Assembly (NCBI RefSeq): GCF_001270065.2
Contig: NZ_LFYT02000002.1
Span: 1-64,000, forward strand
DNA: 64,000 nucleotides
Source: Limnohabitans planktonicus II-D5
Lineage (GTDB): Bacteria > Pseudomonadota > Gammaproteobacteria > Burkholderiales > Burkholderiaceae_C
Direction: 5' to 3'
The position numbers were made by a program, and so were the translations under genes. This document shows, in pieces, positions 1-8,241 of this stretch. The notes beneath the pieces were generated by a model that saw only the letters and a program-made list of their open reading frames with translations, had not been told where the DNA came from and did no database searches. Each line of letters starts with the position of its first letter. Within the stretch, counting starts at the first letter, position 1.

Positions 1-2
1 CA

Positions 3-944
3 CTGCTGCGCTGCACCGACAAACAGCTGTGGCGGCGCATTGAACACTACGTGGATGAGGCCCGCTCACTCGACGATATGTCGGCGGTGCGCGTCATCGG
101 CATCGATGAGACCAGCTTGCGCAAGGGTCAAGATTACATCACCGTGGTGCATGACCTTGACAAGAAGCGCCTACTGTTTGCCTGTGAAGGAAGAGACCAT
201 CAAACGGTCGTCAACTTTGCGCAAGACCTTCAAGCGCACGGGGGCGAACCAGGGAAAGTCGCGCACGTTTGTCAGGACATGAGCGCAGCCTACGCCAAAG
301 GGGTTGCGCAAGCCTTGACGCAAGCGCAAATCAGTTATGACCGGTTTCATGTGGTGGCGATGGCCAATGAGGCCATGGACGAGGTGCGACGCCACGAGAC
401 AAGCACCCAGCCCCAAGCGATCAAGGCTGCATTGGGTGACAACGACCGCAAATTACTCAAGAGTCTGACCTGGGGCATGCGCCGCAATCCTGATGGCTGG
501 AGCGTCAATCAGACCAACGCGATGCACTGGCTGCAGCATTCGACCTTGAGGAGTGCCCGCGCGTGGCGGCTGAAGATGGCGCTGCGTACGGTTTATGCCA
601 ATGCGGCCAGGCACAACAACGCGACACAAGCCAAGTCTGAATTGAAGGCGTGGCTGAGTTGGGCCACGCGCTGTCGTCTGGCACCCTTTAAGAAGTTGGC
701 CCGCACGTTAAAGCAGCGCTTGGTCGGTGTGGTGCGCGGCATGCTGGACAACCGCAGCAATGCTTATGTGGAGGCCATGAATGGTTTGCTCCAACAGGCT
801 AAACGCGCCGCGCGTGGCTTTAGAACTGCAAGAAACTTTATCGCCATTGCGTATTTGCGGATGTCCAAGCTCAAGCATTTGCCAAGCAACCCGCTGGAGC
901 GGGCTGTGCCCAAGAGCAACGTGTTAATCCACCGCTGCCTTTGA
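3..944 (+). CDS. ISL3-family transposase, 5'-truncated by the window edge
   Basis: The reading frame is open from base 3, so the true start lies outside the window; a GTG at 51 is only an internal codon. The protein carries an ISL3-type DDE core: VIGIDETSLRKG at the start, then HVCQDMSAAY, and FHVV before a long alpha-helical region. It ends with the family-typical NAYVEAMNGLLQQAKRAARG and a FIAIAYLRMSKL tail. It would catalyse transposition of its own element. The coding frame looks intact in the visible part, so the element may still be active. A likely terminal repeat lies just downstream, ending near base 975. Confidence 0.9.
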   Translation: MLRCTDKQLWRRIEHYVDEARSLDDMSAVRVIGIDETSLRKGQDYITVVHDLDKKRLLFACEGRDHQTVVNFAQDLQAHGGEPGKVAHVCQDMSAAYAKGVAQALTQAQISYDRFHVVAMANEAMDEVRRHETSTQPQAIKAALGDNDRKLLKSLTWGMRRNPDGWSVNQTNAMHWLQHSTLRSARAWRLKMALRTVYANAARHNNATQAKSELKAWLSWATRCRLAPFKKLARTLKQRLVGVVRGMLDNRSNAYVEAMNGLLQQAKRAARGFRTARNFIAIAYLRMSKLKHLPSNPLERAVPKSNVLIHRCL

Positions 945-975
945 TGTCAAGTTCCACACTAAACGGCATAGAGCC
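945..975 (-). repeat. Right terminal inverted repeat of the ISL3-type element
   Basis: Read on the minus strand from 975 inwards, the sequence begins GGCTCTATGCCGTTTAGTG. ISL3 elements typically begin GGCTCT or similar, so this is the likely right end of the insertion sequence. The dispersed repeat sequence begins at once outside it, at 976. The left end is outside the window, so the pairing cannot be confirmed here. Confidence 0.55.
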
Positions 976-1218
976 ATGTCGGGGTCTTCGACCGCCGACC
1001 TACAACAGCTTTGAGCATTGATCTCGTCGGCACTCGCACAATCCGACATGATGGGTTTTCAGCGCAGGCCCATACAAGATCTTTGAACATTGATCTCGTA
1101 GGTCGGTACACGAAGAGTCCGACATTGTTGGATTCAGCACAGGCCCCATGTCGGGGTCTGCGACCGCCGACCTACAGCATTATTTTTGAGCATTGAATAC
1201 TTCACTGGGCCGAATGAA
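976..1218 (+). repeat. Compound copy of the dispersed palindromic (MITE-like) repeat
   Basis: This gene-free stretch is built from two or more overlapping copies of the repeat family also seen at 1840, 26063 and 59009. It contains two GACCGCCGACCTACA arms (near 991 and 1167), CTCGTCGGCACTCGCA and CTCGTAGGTCGG arms, and the terminal CTTCACTGGGCCGAATGAA block ending at 1218. The unit seems to have duplicated internally. No gene in it is credible. Confidence 0.75.
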
Positions 1219-1311
1219 TAAGTCCCCGAGATGTACACATGCCGAGCGCGAAATGCCCCAACTGTCCAAAGCAGGACAGTTGCTTTGGATGTTTGGCCAT
1301 AACCTTGACTC

Positions 1312-1779
1312 ATGCTGAATTTACCCACGCCTGAACTGAATTTTTTCGCCGATTTGTCGGTCCGAGTCGACAAGCCGCTTGAGGTCGGACAGGCCTTGCA
1401 TGGCATGCGGCGGGTGATCCCGATTTTGGGCGGTGAAGTGCAAGGGCAGGGCTGGAGTGCACGCGTTTTGCCAGGCGGTGCTGACTTTCAATTGATCCTG
1501 AACCCGCGCATGGCCGAGCTGGATGCGCGCTATGTGATCGAGACCGATGGCGGCGATTTGATTTTTGTGCAAAACCGGGCCGTGCGCACGGCTACGCCCG
1601 AAGTCATGGCCAAGCTGGTGCGCGGCGAACCCGTTGAGCCGGAATCGGTGTATTTCAGATGCAGCCCAAGTTTCGAAACAGCGTCCAACGCCTTGAGTTG
1701 GATCAACGAGCGCTTGTTTGTGGGCACCGGTGCGCGTCACCCTGACCGTGTGGTCATGCGATTTTTCGAAGTGGCCTGA
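1312..1779 (+). CDS. DUF3237 domain-containing protein
   Basis: A 155-residue protein matching DUF3237 over its whole length. It opens with a beta strand (PTPELNFFADLSVRV) and the PLEVGQALHGMRRVIPILGG segment, followed by ARVLPGGADFQ, ELDARYVIETDGG and VYFRCSPSFETAS, in the order usual for this family. The family forms a small beta-barrel fold; its biochemical role is not established. There is no signal peptide. No clear Shine-Dalgarno precedes the ATG, so the start rests on alignment to the family pattern. It stands alone between repeat copies and is probably chromosomal rather than part of the transposon. Confidence 0.8.
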   Translation: MLNLPTPELNFFADLSVRVDKPLEVGQALHGMRRVIPILGGEVQGQGWSARVLPGGADFQLILNPRMAELDARYVIETDGGDLIFVQNRAVRTATPEVMAKLVRGEPVEPESVYFRCSPSFETASNALSWINERLFVGTGARHPDRVVMRFFEVA

Positions 1780-1839
1780 ATGCCTGATCGCAGGATTGCC
1801 ATTCATCGCAGTCAAAGAAACATGCCAACGTCCTCGTTA

Positions 1840-2002
1840 TTGATTCGGCCCTGTGAAGTTTTCAATGCGCAAAGCTGTTGTAGGTCGGCGGTCGAAGACC
1901 CTGACATGGGCCTGTGCCGAAACCAATAACGTCGGACTCTGCGAGTGCCGACCTACGAGATGACATATCTCACGCATTTCAAACTTCAGCGTGCCGGATC
2001 AA
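1840..2002 (+). repeat. Complete MITE-like repeat copy, about 163 bp
   Basis: Bounded by imperfect terminal inverted repeats: TTGATTCGGCCCTGTGAAG at the left, and on the opposite strand TTGATCCGGCACGCTGAAG at the right. An inner pair of arms also pairs: TGTAGGTCGGCGGTCG near 1875 and GAGTGCCGACCTACGA near 1943. The whole unit is therefore one long imperfect palindrome with no open reading frame, as in MITE or REP-type elements. A near-complete copy in the opposite orientation lies at 59009-59167. Confidence 0.75.
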
Positions 2003-2095
2003 TAGGACAGCGTCTCGCTTTTTCTTCTTTGTTTTTTGAACCTGCGTGATTTCGTTTAGACGCCCGATTGATCATCTTAATGACTTAACATAATA

Positions 2096-2148
2096 TGCAT
2101 CGTACGAAGTTTTAAAGACATCAAGTAGGGGTAAAACCCCAGACCTAC
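2096..2148 (+). repeat. Left half of a divergent repeat copy interrupted by the transposon
   Basis: The stretch contains GAAGTTTT, then GTAGGGG, TAAAACCCC and CCTAC, echoing the GAAGTTTT...GTAGG left half of the dispersed repeat. The matching right half (CCTACGAGA to GGATCAATA) lies beyond the transposon at 20700-20755. Joined at the shared CCTAC, the two parts make one plausible, diverged repeat unit that was the insertion target. Confidence 0.5.
2144..2148. repeat. Target-site duplication, left copy (CCTAC)
   Basis: Five-base direct repeat immediately outside the left transposon end; its partner is at 20700-20704. Five bases is the duplication length of Tn7 and Tn5053-type elements. Confidence 0.7.
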
Positions 2149-2156
2149 CGGTCACA

Positions 2157-2226
2157 CAAGTAAAGTTGACGCTACTTTCCAAGTAAAGTTATAGCTACTC
2201 ACATATTCCAAGTAAAGTTAACGCTA
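2157..2226 (+). repeat. Left-end transposase-binding sites L1-L3
   Basis: Three direct copies of an 18-bp motif lie at 2157-2174 (CAAGTAAAGTTGACGCTA), 2180-2197 (CAAGTAAAGTTATAGCTA) and 2209-2226 (CAAGTAAAGTTAACGCTA). Three inverted copies are at the right end. Several spaced sites per end is the organisation of Tn7-like TnsB and Tn5053 TniA binding sites, so these are the probable TniA-binding repeats. Confidence 0.8.
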
Positions 2227-2274
2227 TCAAGGACTGGTGATTTGGCAAGACCAAAACGTTGATGTGCGTAACTT

Positions 2275-3174
2275 CTATCCGATTACGCTTCGTACGGCTT
2301 TGTTCTTTGCTGCAGATTTGAGTTTTTTGGGTTGCATGTCGTTGATGCGTGCAAGATAACCTGATGCGCGCTCTGATAGCTGCGTGTTTTGCATCCTCAG
2401 CTCGTGCAGTTGCTTGGTCAAATTTCCTGCCACTTCCAGAGCCTCACTTTGATGTCGTATCTGCTTCTTTTTTTCAATCTCCACCTCTGCCTGTAATTTT
2501 TTTACTTGTTGGCGCTCGCGATCAATCTCCGCCATCAGTCTTCGTTCTGAAGACACAAACTGTGCCTGAAGCGCTTGGATTTCAGCGCTGTGAGACCGCA
2601 GTTGCGCATCGTGACGGCGACGCTCCTCATTGCCTTCGGCAACTTGCTGTTGAAGCGCCAGACGCGATGATGTGAGTTCCTCATCCTTCTTGTTCACAAG
2701 CATTTGAAGCTTATGCGCTTGACCTTGTGTTTCGGCATGCTTCAGTTCAAGCGCATCAAGGGCTTGCTTTAATTCTGATGCCTTCTGCGTGAACGCTCCA
2801 CGCTCAGCTTCAATTTCAGCAAGCACCGTCGTCATTTGCTGTTCTTGCTGACTTGCTGTGTTCGCGAAATCTGCTTTTGATGCTTCAAAAGTACTGTGAG
2901 CCTCCTGCAAAGCGCTTTTCCAGAGGGTTTTCATGGCTACTTGCACAGTAGCTGGCAATTCGCTTGTTTTATCGGATTCACCCGTTGGTCCTCTCAAACG
3001 CTCTCCCAATGAAGAAAACCAGACCTCCAGCATCGGGCCCACGGTGTTGGGCGATCCACGGCCCAATTTCATGCGAACACGTTCAATGGTCGGTTTGAGT
3101 TGCTCACTGAGCAATTCGTCGGCTGCGCCGTTGACATCGGTTTGCTGAACACCCCTTGGACTATTAACTTGCAT
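2275..3174 (-). CDS. KfrA_N DNA-binding coiled-coil protein, TnpT-like accessory of the recombinase
   Basis: A 299-residue protein. Residues 1-60 resemble the KfrA N-terminal DNA-binding domain, with the helix IERVRMKLGRGSPNTVGPML. From about residue 95 to 275 it is an uninterrupted Glu/Gln/Ala/Lys-rich coiled coil. The C-terminus is basic (PKKLKSAAKNKAVRS). It is divergent from the tyrosine recombinase gene at 3293, with two palindromes in the 118-bp gap. In Tn4651-type Tn3 elements the same arrangement encodes TnpT, a coiled-coil helper of the TnpS recombinase in cointegrate resolution. The domain assignment is visible; the resolution role is inferred. The alternative is a plasmid-type KfrA autoregulator. 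Confidence 0.75.
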   Translation of the reverse strand: MQVNSPRGVQQTDVNGAADELLSEQLKPTIERVRMKLGRGSPNTVGPMLEVWFSSLGERLRGPTGESDKTSELPATVQVAMKTLWKSALQEAHSTFEASKADFANTASQQEQQMTTVLAEIEAERGAFTQKASELKQALDALELKHAETQGQAHKLQMLVNKKDEELTSSRLALQQQVAEGNEERRRHDAQLRSHSAEIQALQAQFVSSERRLMAEIDRERQQVKKLQAEVEIEKKKQIRHQSEALEVAGNLTKQLHELRMQNTQLSERASGYLARINDMQPKKLKSAAKNKAVRSVIG

Positions 3175-3202
3175 CGCCCTGCTCCTTGCTGTAAATTTAC
3201 CG

Positions 3203-3223
3203 ACGATAAGAGATATTTATCGT
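3203..3223. promoter_or_regulatory. Palindrome with a 7-bp spacer, candidate recombination core
   Basis: Perfect arms ACGATAA and TTATCGT are separated by seven bases (GAGATAT), in the gap between the KfrA-like and recombinase genes. Inverted arms with a 6-8 bp spacer suit a tyrosine-recombinase crossover core. An operator for the KfrA-like protein is the alternative. Confidence 0.5.
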
Positions 3224-3248
3224 GATTTAAAGGATAAAAAGATAAATA

Positions 3249-3269
3249 ATCTTACATGCTATGTAAGAT
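3249..3269. promoter_or_regulatory. Perfect 9-bp palindrome with a 3-bp spacer, candidate operator or accessory site
   Basis: Arms ATCTTACAT and ATGTAAGAT are perfect and separated by GCT, 24 bases before the recombinase start. Such a tight dyad suits a dimeric DNA-binding protein, probably the divergent KfrA/TnpT-like protein. Confidence 0.55.
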
Positions 3270-3292
3270 TTCTTCAAAGAAATAAGCCGCCC

Positions 3293-4372
3293 ATGAACTT
3301 GCGCCTGCCCACGCTCAAAAATACACCCGCCCTGGAGCCAGAGGCTCTGAGCGAAGTCACCCAACGCGCCGTCGAAGATCTGCTGCGCGAAGGTGAATCA
3401 AAAAACACCCTCATCAGCTACCGCAGCGCCTTGCGCTACTGGGCCGCATGGTTTGGTGCACGCTACGGCCGACAAATACAGCTGCCCGTGCCCACCGCCT
3501 GTGTGCTCCAGTTTGTCGTCGACCACGCGGATCGAACCACCGACAAAGGCCTGGCGCACGAGCTGCCCATCGAGATCGATCAAGCCCTGGTGAAATCCGG
3601 CTTCAAAGGCAAACTCGGCGCACTCGCACACAACACCCTGATTCACCGAATTGCGGTCCTGTCCAAAGCCCACCAAATTGGCGAGTTCAAAAACCCTTGC
3701 CACGACCCCAAAGTGCGCGAGCTTCTCTCCCGCACCCGCAAGGCCTACGCCAAGCGGGGTGCCCTCCCCCGCAAAAAAGACGCCCTCACCAAAGAGCCTC
3801 TTCAAGCCATCTTGCAAACGTGCGATGACTCAGTCATCGGCATCCGCGATAGAGCACTGATCTTGTTCGCCTGGTCCAGTGGCGGGCGCAGGAGATCCGA
3901 GGTGGCCAGCGCAGACATGCAGTTTTTAAAACGCACCGGCCCCGATGCCTATCTCTACAACTTGGCGTTCTCCAAAACGAACCAAGCCGGCGCAGAACGC
4001 GCTGAAAACCACAAACCCATTTTCGGGCTCGCAGCGCAAGCCCTCTCGGCATGGCTCACCGTCAGCCACATCACCAGCGGGGCGATTTTCCGAAGAGTGC
4101 GCAAAGGCGGTCACATCGCTGAAGCGCTCTCCCCTGCCGCTGTCAAAGATATCGTTAAAAAGCGATGCTTGTTGGCAGGCATTGACGGCAACTATGCCGC
4201 CCACTCCCTGCGCTCAGGGTTCGTGACAGAGGCAGGCTTGCAAAACGTTCCCCTCGCTCAGGCCATGGCCATGACGGGGCACCACAGCGTCTCCACCGTG
4301 TTGGGTTATTTCCGCATCACACAAGCGGCTGAGGTGACAGACCTTATGAGAGATGCGCGCCCCAACACTTGA
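3293..4372 (+). CDS. Tyrosine site-specific recombinase, TnpS-like, probable cointegrate resolvase
   Basis: A 359-residue tyrosine recombinase. The N-terminal SAM-like DNA-binding domain (residues 15-155) includes [18 protein letters not shown]. The catalytic domain shows an Arg in GRRRSE (about 200), a Lys in FSKTN (228), HSLR (His304, Arg307), TGHHS (His330) and the nucleophile Tyr339 in LGYFR, so the active site is complete. It is divergent from a KfrA/coiled-coil gene, as tnpS is from tnpT in Tn4651. TniABQ elements normally use a serine resolvase (TniR), which is absent here, so this enzyme probably resolves cointegrates. An integrase role unrelated to transposition cannot be excluded. 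Confidence 0.85.
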   Translation: MNLRLPTLKNTPALEPEALSEVTQRAVEDLLREGESKNTLISYRSALRYWAAWFGARYGRQIQLPVPTACVLQFVVDHADRTTDKGLAHELPIEIDQALVKSGFKGKLGALAHNTLIHRIAVLSKAHQIGEFKNPCHDPKVRELLSRTRKAYAKRGALPRKKDALTKEPLQAILQTCDDSVIGIRDRALILFAWSSGGRRRSEVASADMQFLKRTGPDAYLYNLAFSKTNQAGAERAENHKPIFGLAAQALSAWLTVSHITSGAIFRRVRKGGHIAEALSPAAVKDIVKKRCLLAGIDGNYAAHSLRSGFVTEAGLQNVPLAQAMAMTGHHSVSTVLGYFRITQAAEVTDLMRDARPNT

Positions 4373-4422
4373 AGCTCAACTGGGGTATGAACTTGTATGG
4401 AAAATCAGGCACAGGAGATCAA

Positions 4423-4740
4423 ATGAAGACCATCACGCTCTATTTCGCAACCGCAATCGCTGAAATCGTGGGGTGCTACCTGCCCTGGCTCTGGCTCAAG
4501 CAAAACGGATCTCCATGGTTGCTGATACCCGCCGGAGTCAGTCTGGCGGCCTTCGCGTGGCTACTGACACTGCACGAAGCTGCCACCGGACGCGTCTACG
4601 CTGCTTACGGGGGTGTCTACATCTTTGCAGCTATTCTTTGGCTATGGGCCGTCGACGGCATCCGACCATCGAATTGGGATGTCGCGGGTGTTGCCGTGGC
4701 CCTGCTGGGTATGAGCATCATTGCCTTTCAACCGCGCTAG
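4423..4740 (+). CDS. ynfA: YnfA/UPF0060 family small membrane protein
   Basis: A 105-residue protein of four predicted transmembrane helices. It shows the family hallmarks [13 protein letters not shown] near the start, [16 protein letters not shown], and [18 protein letters not shown]. The ATG at 4423 is preceded by AGGAG with normal spacing, so I prefer it to the upstream codon at 4369. UPF0060 proteins resemble small multidrug-resistance transporters in size and topology, but transport by this family is poorly established. It sits at the left edge of the metal-resistance cargo, convergent with cadR, and may be a passenger or an accessory exporter. Confidence 0.85.
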   Translation: MKTITLYFATAIAEIVGCYLPWLWLKQNGSPWLLIPAGVSLAAFAWLLTLHEAATGRVYAAYGGVYIFAAILWLWAVDGIRPSNWDVAGVAVALLGMSIIAFQPR

Positions 4741-4846
4741 GAACAGATCCTCAATTTGGAGAATGCTTTGAAAAAAGCGCCTTGCTTGCGGATCTCGGAA
4801 CAGTGTTTACGGGCGCTCAAAGGGACTCGTACTCCTTTGACGCAAA

Positions 4847-5296
4847 TCAGTGCGCCCCATGCACATGGCGCGCGCCTCGCTTGCCCACCGGCCCCACTTC
4901 CTTAGAGGCCTGAGCAATTCCGGAAAGCACACCGCACTCACTGACAGAGCCGTTTCCGGCACAACCGGTTCGCAACTCAACAAGTTGCCTTTGCAAGACC
5001 TTCAGCTCTCTGATTCGAACCGCCACATGCTTGATGTGCTCATCAACCAAGGCGTTGATGTCAGAACAGTCCTGTGGGGGGGAATCTTTCATGCGCAACA
5101 GCGCTCGAATCTCATCCAGGGCCATGTCCAAGCTTCGGCAGTACCGAATGAACGAAAGTCGTTCAACGTGCTCCGGTCCATAGACGCGGTAGTTGCCTTC
5201 TGTTCGCCCCGGCTGTGGCAACAAGGCCTCACGCTCGTAGTAGCGAATCGTCTCCACCTGTGTATCGGTGGCCTTGGCGAGCTCTCCAATCCTCAT
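4847..5296 (-). CDS. cadR: CadR/PbrR-type MerR regulator responding to Cd(II)/Pb(II)
   Basis: A 149-residue MerR-family activator. The helix-turn-helix region starts MRIGELAKAT, with IRYYEREALLPQPGRTEGNYR, followed by the dimerisation helix. The metal-site cysteines expected in CadR/PbrR are present: Cys77 in PPQDCSD, Cys112 in LRTGC and Cys121 in SECGV. The C-terminal tail is His-rich (HVHGAH), as in pseudomonad CadR. The start at 5296 matches the family; an ATG four codons upstream is less likely. It is divergent from cadA, with a 19-bp-spacer promoter and operator dyad between them. MerR proteins twist such a promoter to activate it when metal binds. Confidence 0.93.
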   Translation of the reverse strand: MRIGELAKATDTQVETIRYYEREALLPQPGRTEGNYRVYGPEHVERLSFIRYCRSLDMALDEIRALLRMKDSPPQDCSDINALVDEHIKHVAVRIRELKVLQRQLVELRTGCAGNGSVSECGVLSGIAQASKEVGPVGKRGARHVHGAH

Positions 5297-5333
5297 GGTG
5301 TCCTCCATCAGCGGTTGACCATATTTTAGGCGC

Positions 5334-5364
5334 TTGACTCTAAAGTGGCTACAGGGTTTCTAAT
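5334..5364 (+). promoter_or_regulatory. cadA promoter with MerR-type operator
   Basis: A -35 hexamer TTGACT (5334-5339) and a -10-like TCTAAT (5359-5364) are separated by 19 bp, longer than the usual 17, as in MerR-regulated promoters. A dyad occupies the spacer (5337-5357): ACTCTAAAG at the left and TACAGGGT at the right, close to known CadR/PbrR operators. CadR most likely binds here and activates cadA on metal binding. Confidence 0.8.
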
Positions 5365-5385
5365 CGCTGTAACGAGGAAGAAATC

Positions 5386-7632
5386 ATGAGTACAAGTACA
5401 TCTTGCGAAGGCGCAAAGCCACAGGTCCGCCCGACTGAGAACGGATGTTCAGCCGCTTCCTGCGTACCCTTGGTGCAATCTGAGCAGGACGTGGCGCATA
5501 TGAACACAGACCAGTCACAGAAAAGGTTCCGTATCTCCAACATGGACTGCGCCTCAGAGGAGTCCGAGATTCGGCGCGCTGTGGATGGCATCCCGGAAAT
5601 TGAAGCCTTGCGATTCGATCTGGGGGCAAGCGTACTGACCATTTCTGCGAGCCAAGCTGCATTGCCAAACGCACTACAGGCGATTCGAAAGGCAGGGTTT
5701 AAGCCTGAGCCCATCGACGAAGCCGACAAAAAACCTTCCGGTACAACTAATGCGTCTGCGACGTTTTGGGACATGTGGGGAAAGCTTCTGGCGGCGCTCG
5801 GCTTGGCATTGGCAGCAGAGGCGATCGCGTACGCCTTCCCTGCGACGACCTGGATCAAAGCCCTGGGCATGGCCATCGCTTTGGGTGCCATCGTCCTTTC
5901 AGGCTTCGGCGTCTACGGAAAAGGCCTGGCTGCGCTGCGGCAAGGACGATTGAACATCAACGCCCTCATGGCAGTAGCCGTCACAGGCGCCTTCTTGATC
6001 GGCCAGTGGCCTGAGGCCGCCATGGTGATGGCGCTCTATGCCATTGCAGAGGCCATCGAAGCGCGGGCGGTCGACCGCGCTCGAGGTGCCATCAAAAGCC
6101 TTCTTGCCTTGTCACCAGAGCAAGCCGAGGTACGCCAGGAGGACGGCGGCTGGCTTCGGATTGACGTCAAGTCTGTTGCATTGAACTCGGTGGTACGTAT
6201 CTCTCCGGGTGAGCGTGTTCCGCTTGATGGCACCGTGCTGGCGGGTCAGAGCGCGGTGGATCAATCGCCTTTGACAGGCGAGAGCCTGCCCGTGGACAAA
6301 GGACCTGGTGATGAGGTGTTTGCCGGAACCATCAACCAGGCCTCTGCTTTGGAAATCCGGGTCACATCGCCCGCCTCAGACAGCACGCTCAGCCGGATCA
6401 TCAAAGCCGTCGAGGAAGCGCAGGCCTCTCGCGCACCAACGCAGCGTTTTGTTGACCAGTTCGCCGCCGTCTACACACCTGCGGTCTTTGCCCTTGCGGT
6501 GCTGGTTGCCGTCCTGATGCCCTGGGTGGCCGGGATCACGTGGCTCGAAGCGGTCTACAAGGCTTTGGTCCTGCTTGTGATTGCATGCCCTTGCGCCTTG
6601 GTCATCTCCACACCCGTCACGGTGGTGAGTGGTCTGGCCGCAGGGGCACGGCGGGGTATCTTGATCAAGGGAGGCGTTTACCTGGAGGAAGCCCGAAAGA
6701 TCAAAGCCGTCGCTTTGGACAAAACCGGCACCATCACCGAAGGGAAGCCCAAATTGGTGGCGTTCGAGCCCATCGCGCCCGACGAGCCTGAGCAAGGGGT
6801 AGAACTGCTCGCAAAGAGCCTGGCTGCGCGTTCAGACCACCCGGTCTCGAAAGCGATTGCTCAAGGCCTAGCGGTACAAGCCCAAGAAGTCGAAGCATTT
6901 GAAGCTGTCGCAGGTCGTGGCGTCCAGGGGGTGATCGATGGCCACCCCTACATCCTGGCCAATCACCGCTGGATCGAAGAGCGCGGCCAGTGTTCTGCGC
7001 CATTGGAAGCACGCCTCGCAGTTCATGAAGAGGCAGGACGAACTGTGACCATTTTGGCCAATCGGGACCGGGTAATCGCGCTCTTCGCTGTAGCGGACAC
7101 GATCAAACCGTCATCGATCGAGGCCATTTCCGAGATGAAGGCGCTGGGGGTCGTTCCCATCATGTTGACCGGTGATAACGCCGCAACGGCGCGCACCGTC
7201 GGACACTTGGCAGGCATTTCAGAAATCCGAGGCAACCTGCTGCCTGAGGACAAGCTCAAGGCGATTGAAGAGTTACAAGGAAGATACGGTGTGACGGCCA
7301 TGACCGGTGACGGCATCAATGATGCCCCGGCACTTGCAAAGGCGAACATTGGCTTTGCGATGGGCGCTGCGGGCACTCACACGGCCATGGAAGCGGCCGA
7401 CGTCGTCGTCATGAACGACGACCTGCGCCGCTTGCCCGAGACGATTCGCCTCTCCAAACGTACCCATGTCATTTTGTGGCAGAACATCACCCTGGCTCTG
7501 GGCATCAAGGCGGTATTCCTGCTCATGGCCATCTTTGATGACGCGTCTATGTGGATGGCGGTCTTTGCCGACATGGGCGCAAGCTTGTTGGTGGTTTTCA
7601 ACGGGCTTCGGCTTCTCAAGGCAGTCAAGTGA
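5386..7632 (+). CDS. cadA: Cd/Zn/Pb-exporting P1B-type ATPase
   Basis: A 748-residue P1B-ATPase that pumps divalent soft metals from cytoplasm to periplasm. A Cys-rich leader is followed by a heavy-metal-associated domain with MDCASEES (Cys55, Glu58), the CxxE form seen in Cd/Pb pumps in place of CxxC. The membrane metal site is ACPCA (Cys401-Pro402-Cys403). The phosphorylation loop DKTGT starts at Asp445. SDHPVSKA and MTGDGINDAPAL complete the catalytic motifs. The ATG at 5386 follows AACGAGGAAG. It is transcribed from the CadR-controlled promoter and stands at the head of the cargo's export genes. Length and motifs are complete. Confidence 0.95.
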   Translation: MSTSTSCEGAKPQVRPTENGCSAASCVPLVQSEQDVAHMNTDQSQKRFRISNMDCASEESEIRRAVDGIPEIEALRFDLGASVLTISASQAALPNALQAIRKAGFKPEPIDEADKKPSGTTNASATFWDMWGKLLAALGLALAAEAIAYAFPATTWIKALGMAIALGAIVLSGFGVYGKGLAALRQGRLNINALMAVAVTGAFLIGQWPEAAMVMALYAIAEAIEARAVDRARGAIKSLLALSPEQAEVRQEDGGWLRIDVKSVALNSVVRISPGERVPLDGTVLAGQSAVDQSPLTGESLPVDKGPGDEVFAGTINQASALEIRVTSPASDSTLSRIIKAVEEAQASRAPTQRFVDQFAAVYTPAVFALAVLVAVLMPWVAGITWLEAVYKALVLLVIACPCALVISTPVTVVSGLAAGARRGILIKGGVYLEEARKIKAVALDKTGTITEGKPKLVAFEPIAPDEPEQGVELLAKSLAARSDHPVSKAIAQGLAVQAQEVEAFEAVAGRGVQGVIDGHPYILANHRWIEERGQCSAPLEARLAVHEEAGRTVTILANRDRVIALFAVADTIKPSSIEAISEMKALGVVPIMLTGDNAATARTVGHLAGISEIRGNLLPEDKLKAIEELQGRYGVTAMTGDGINDAPALAKANIGFAMGAAGTHTAMEAADVVVMNDDLRRLPETIRLSKRTHVILWQNITLALGIKAVFLLMAIFDDASMWMAVFADMGASLLVVFNGLRLLKAVK

Positions 7633-7735
7633 TGGCTCCTTGGCAGCTGTAAACCTCTTCCATTTCCTCAGGATTACTGAGGCCAACGCCTCGTCCCGTG
7701 ATCAAGCAAGCCTGAAGCGACTAAAATATCAACTT

Positions 7736-8089
7736 ATGAAAAAGTTCTTGGCAATTTTCTTGCTGGTTCTGTTGCCCTTGCAATACAGCTGGGCAGCAAT
7801 GGCAAGCTATTGCGAGCACGAAACCAGTGCGACTGCCAAGCACCCTGGTCACCACACACATGACCATGCGGCAATTGACCAGCAAGATTCCAGCAAAAAT
7901 GCACCTCAATCGGCGGGCATGGACCATGACTGTGCCACTTGTCATATGGGTTGTGCCGCTGCCCTGGTCAGCGATCTGAGCAAATCCACATTAGCGGCCT
8001 CTGACGATCACCCACTTCACCTTCAGGTCATTGCTTCGCATATGTCTAGTGAACGTCCTGAACGGCCTCAATGGCCCGTGCTTGCCTGA
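7736..8089 (+). CDS. CzcI-like periplasmic metal-site protein
   Basis: A 118-residue secreted protein. The signal peptide MKKFLAIFLLVLLPLQYSWA is followed by a His/Cys-rich region: SYCEHE, HPGHHTHDH and MDHDCATCHMGC. The start and the LLPLQ.SWAA..YCEHE pattern recall CzcI, which precedes czcCBA in Cupriavidus czc clusters and affects regulation there. The ATG at 7736 is the only one giving a clean signal peptide. It lies between cadA and czcC on the same strand. The name is by pattern and context; metal binding is inferred from the clustered His and Cys residues. Confidence 0.7.
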   Translation: MKKFLAIFLLVLLPLQYSWAAMASYCEHETSATAKHPGHHTHDHAAIDQQDSSKNAPQSAGMDHDCATCHMGCAAALVSDLSKSTLAASDDHPLHLQVIASHMSSERPERPQWPVLA

Positions 8090-8241
8090 TCGGCGAGCCT
8101 CGGGTTTCTTTACCTTTCCCTCTTTTCGAATCCCCTGTGTGCGGATGCACATGACGCTTTGCGCGTTGTGCGTCATCGCCTAGCGACGTGTTGTCGCTGC
8201 TCGCTGATCTCCTTGGATGTTTTCACCATTGGAGATGAGCT

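Noticed and set aside
1011..1196. A 61-codon open frame in the compound repeat
   Set aside because: It is made entirely of the palindromic repeat and repeats the same amino-acid block; not a gene.
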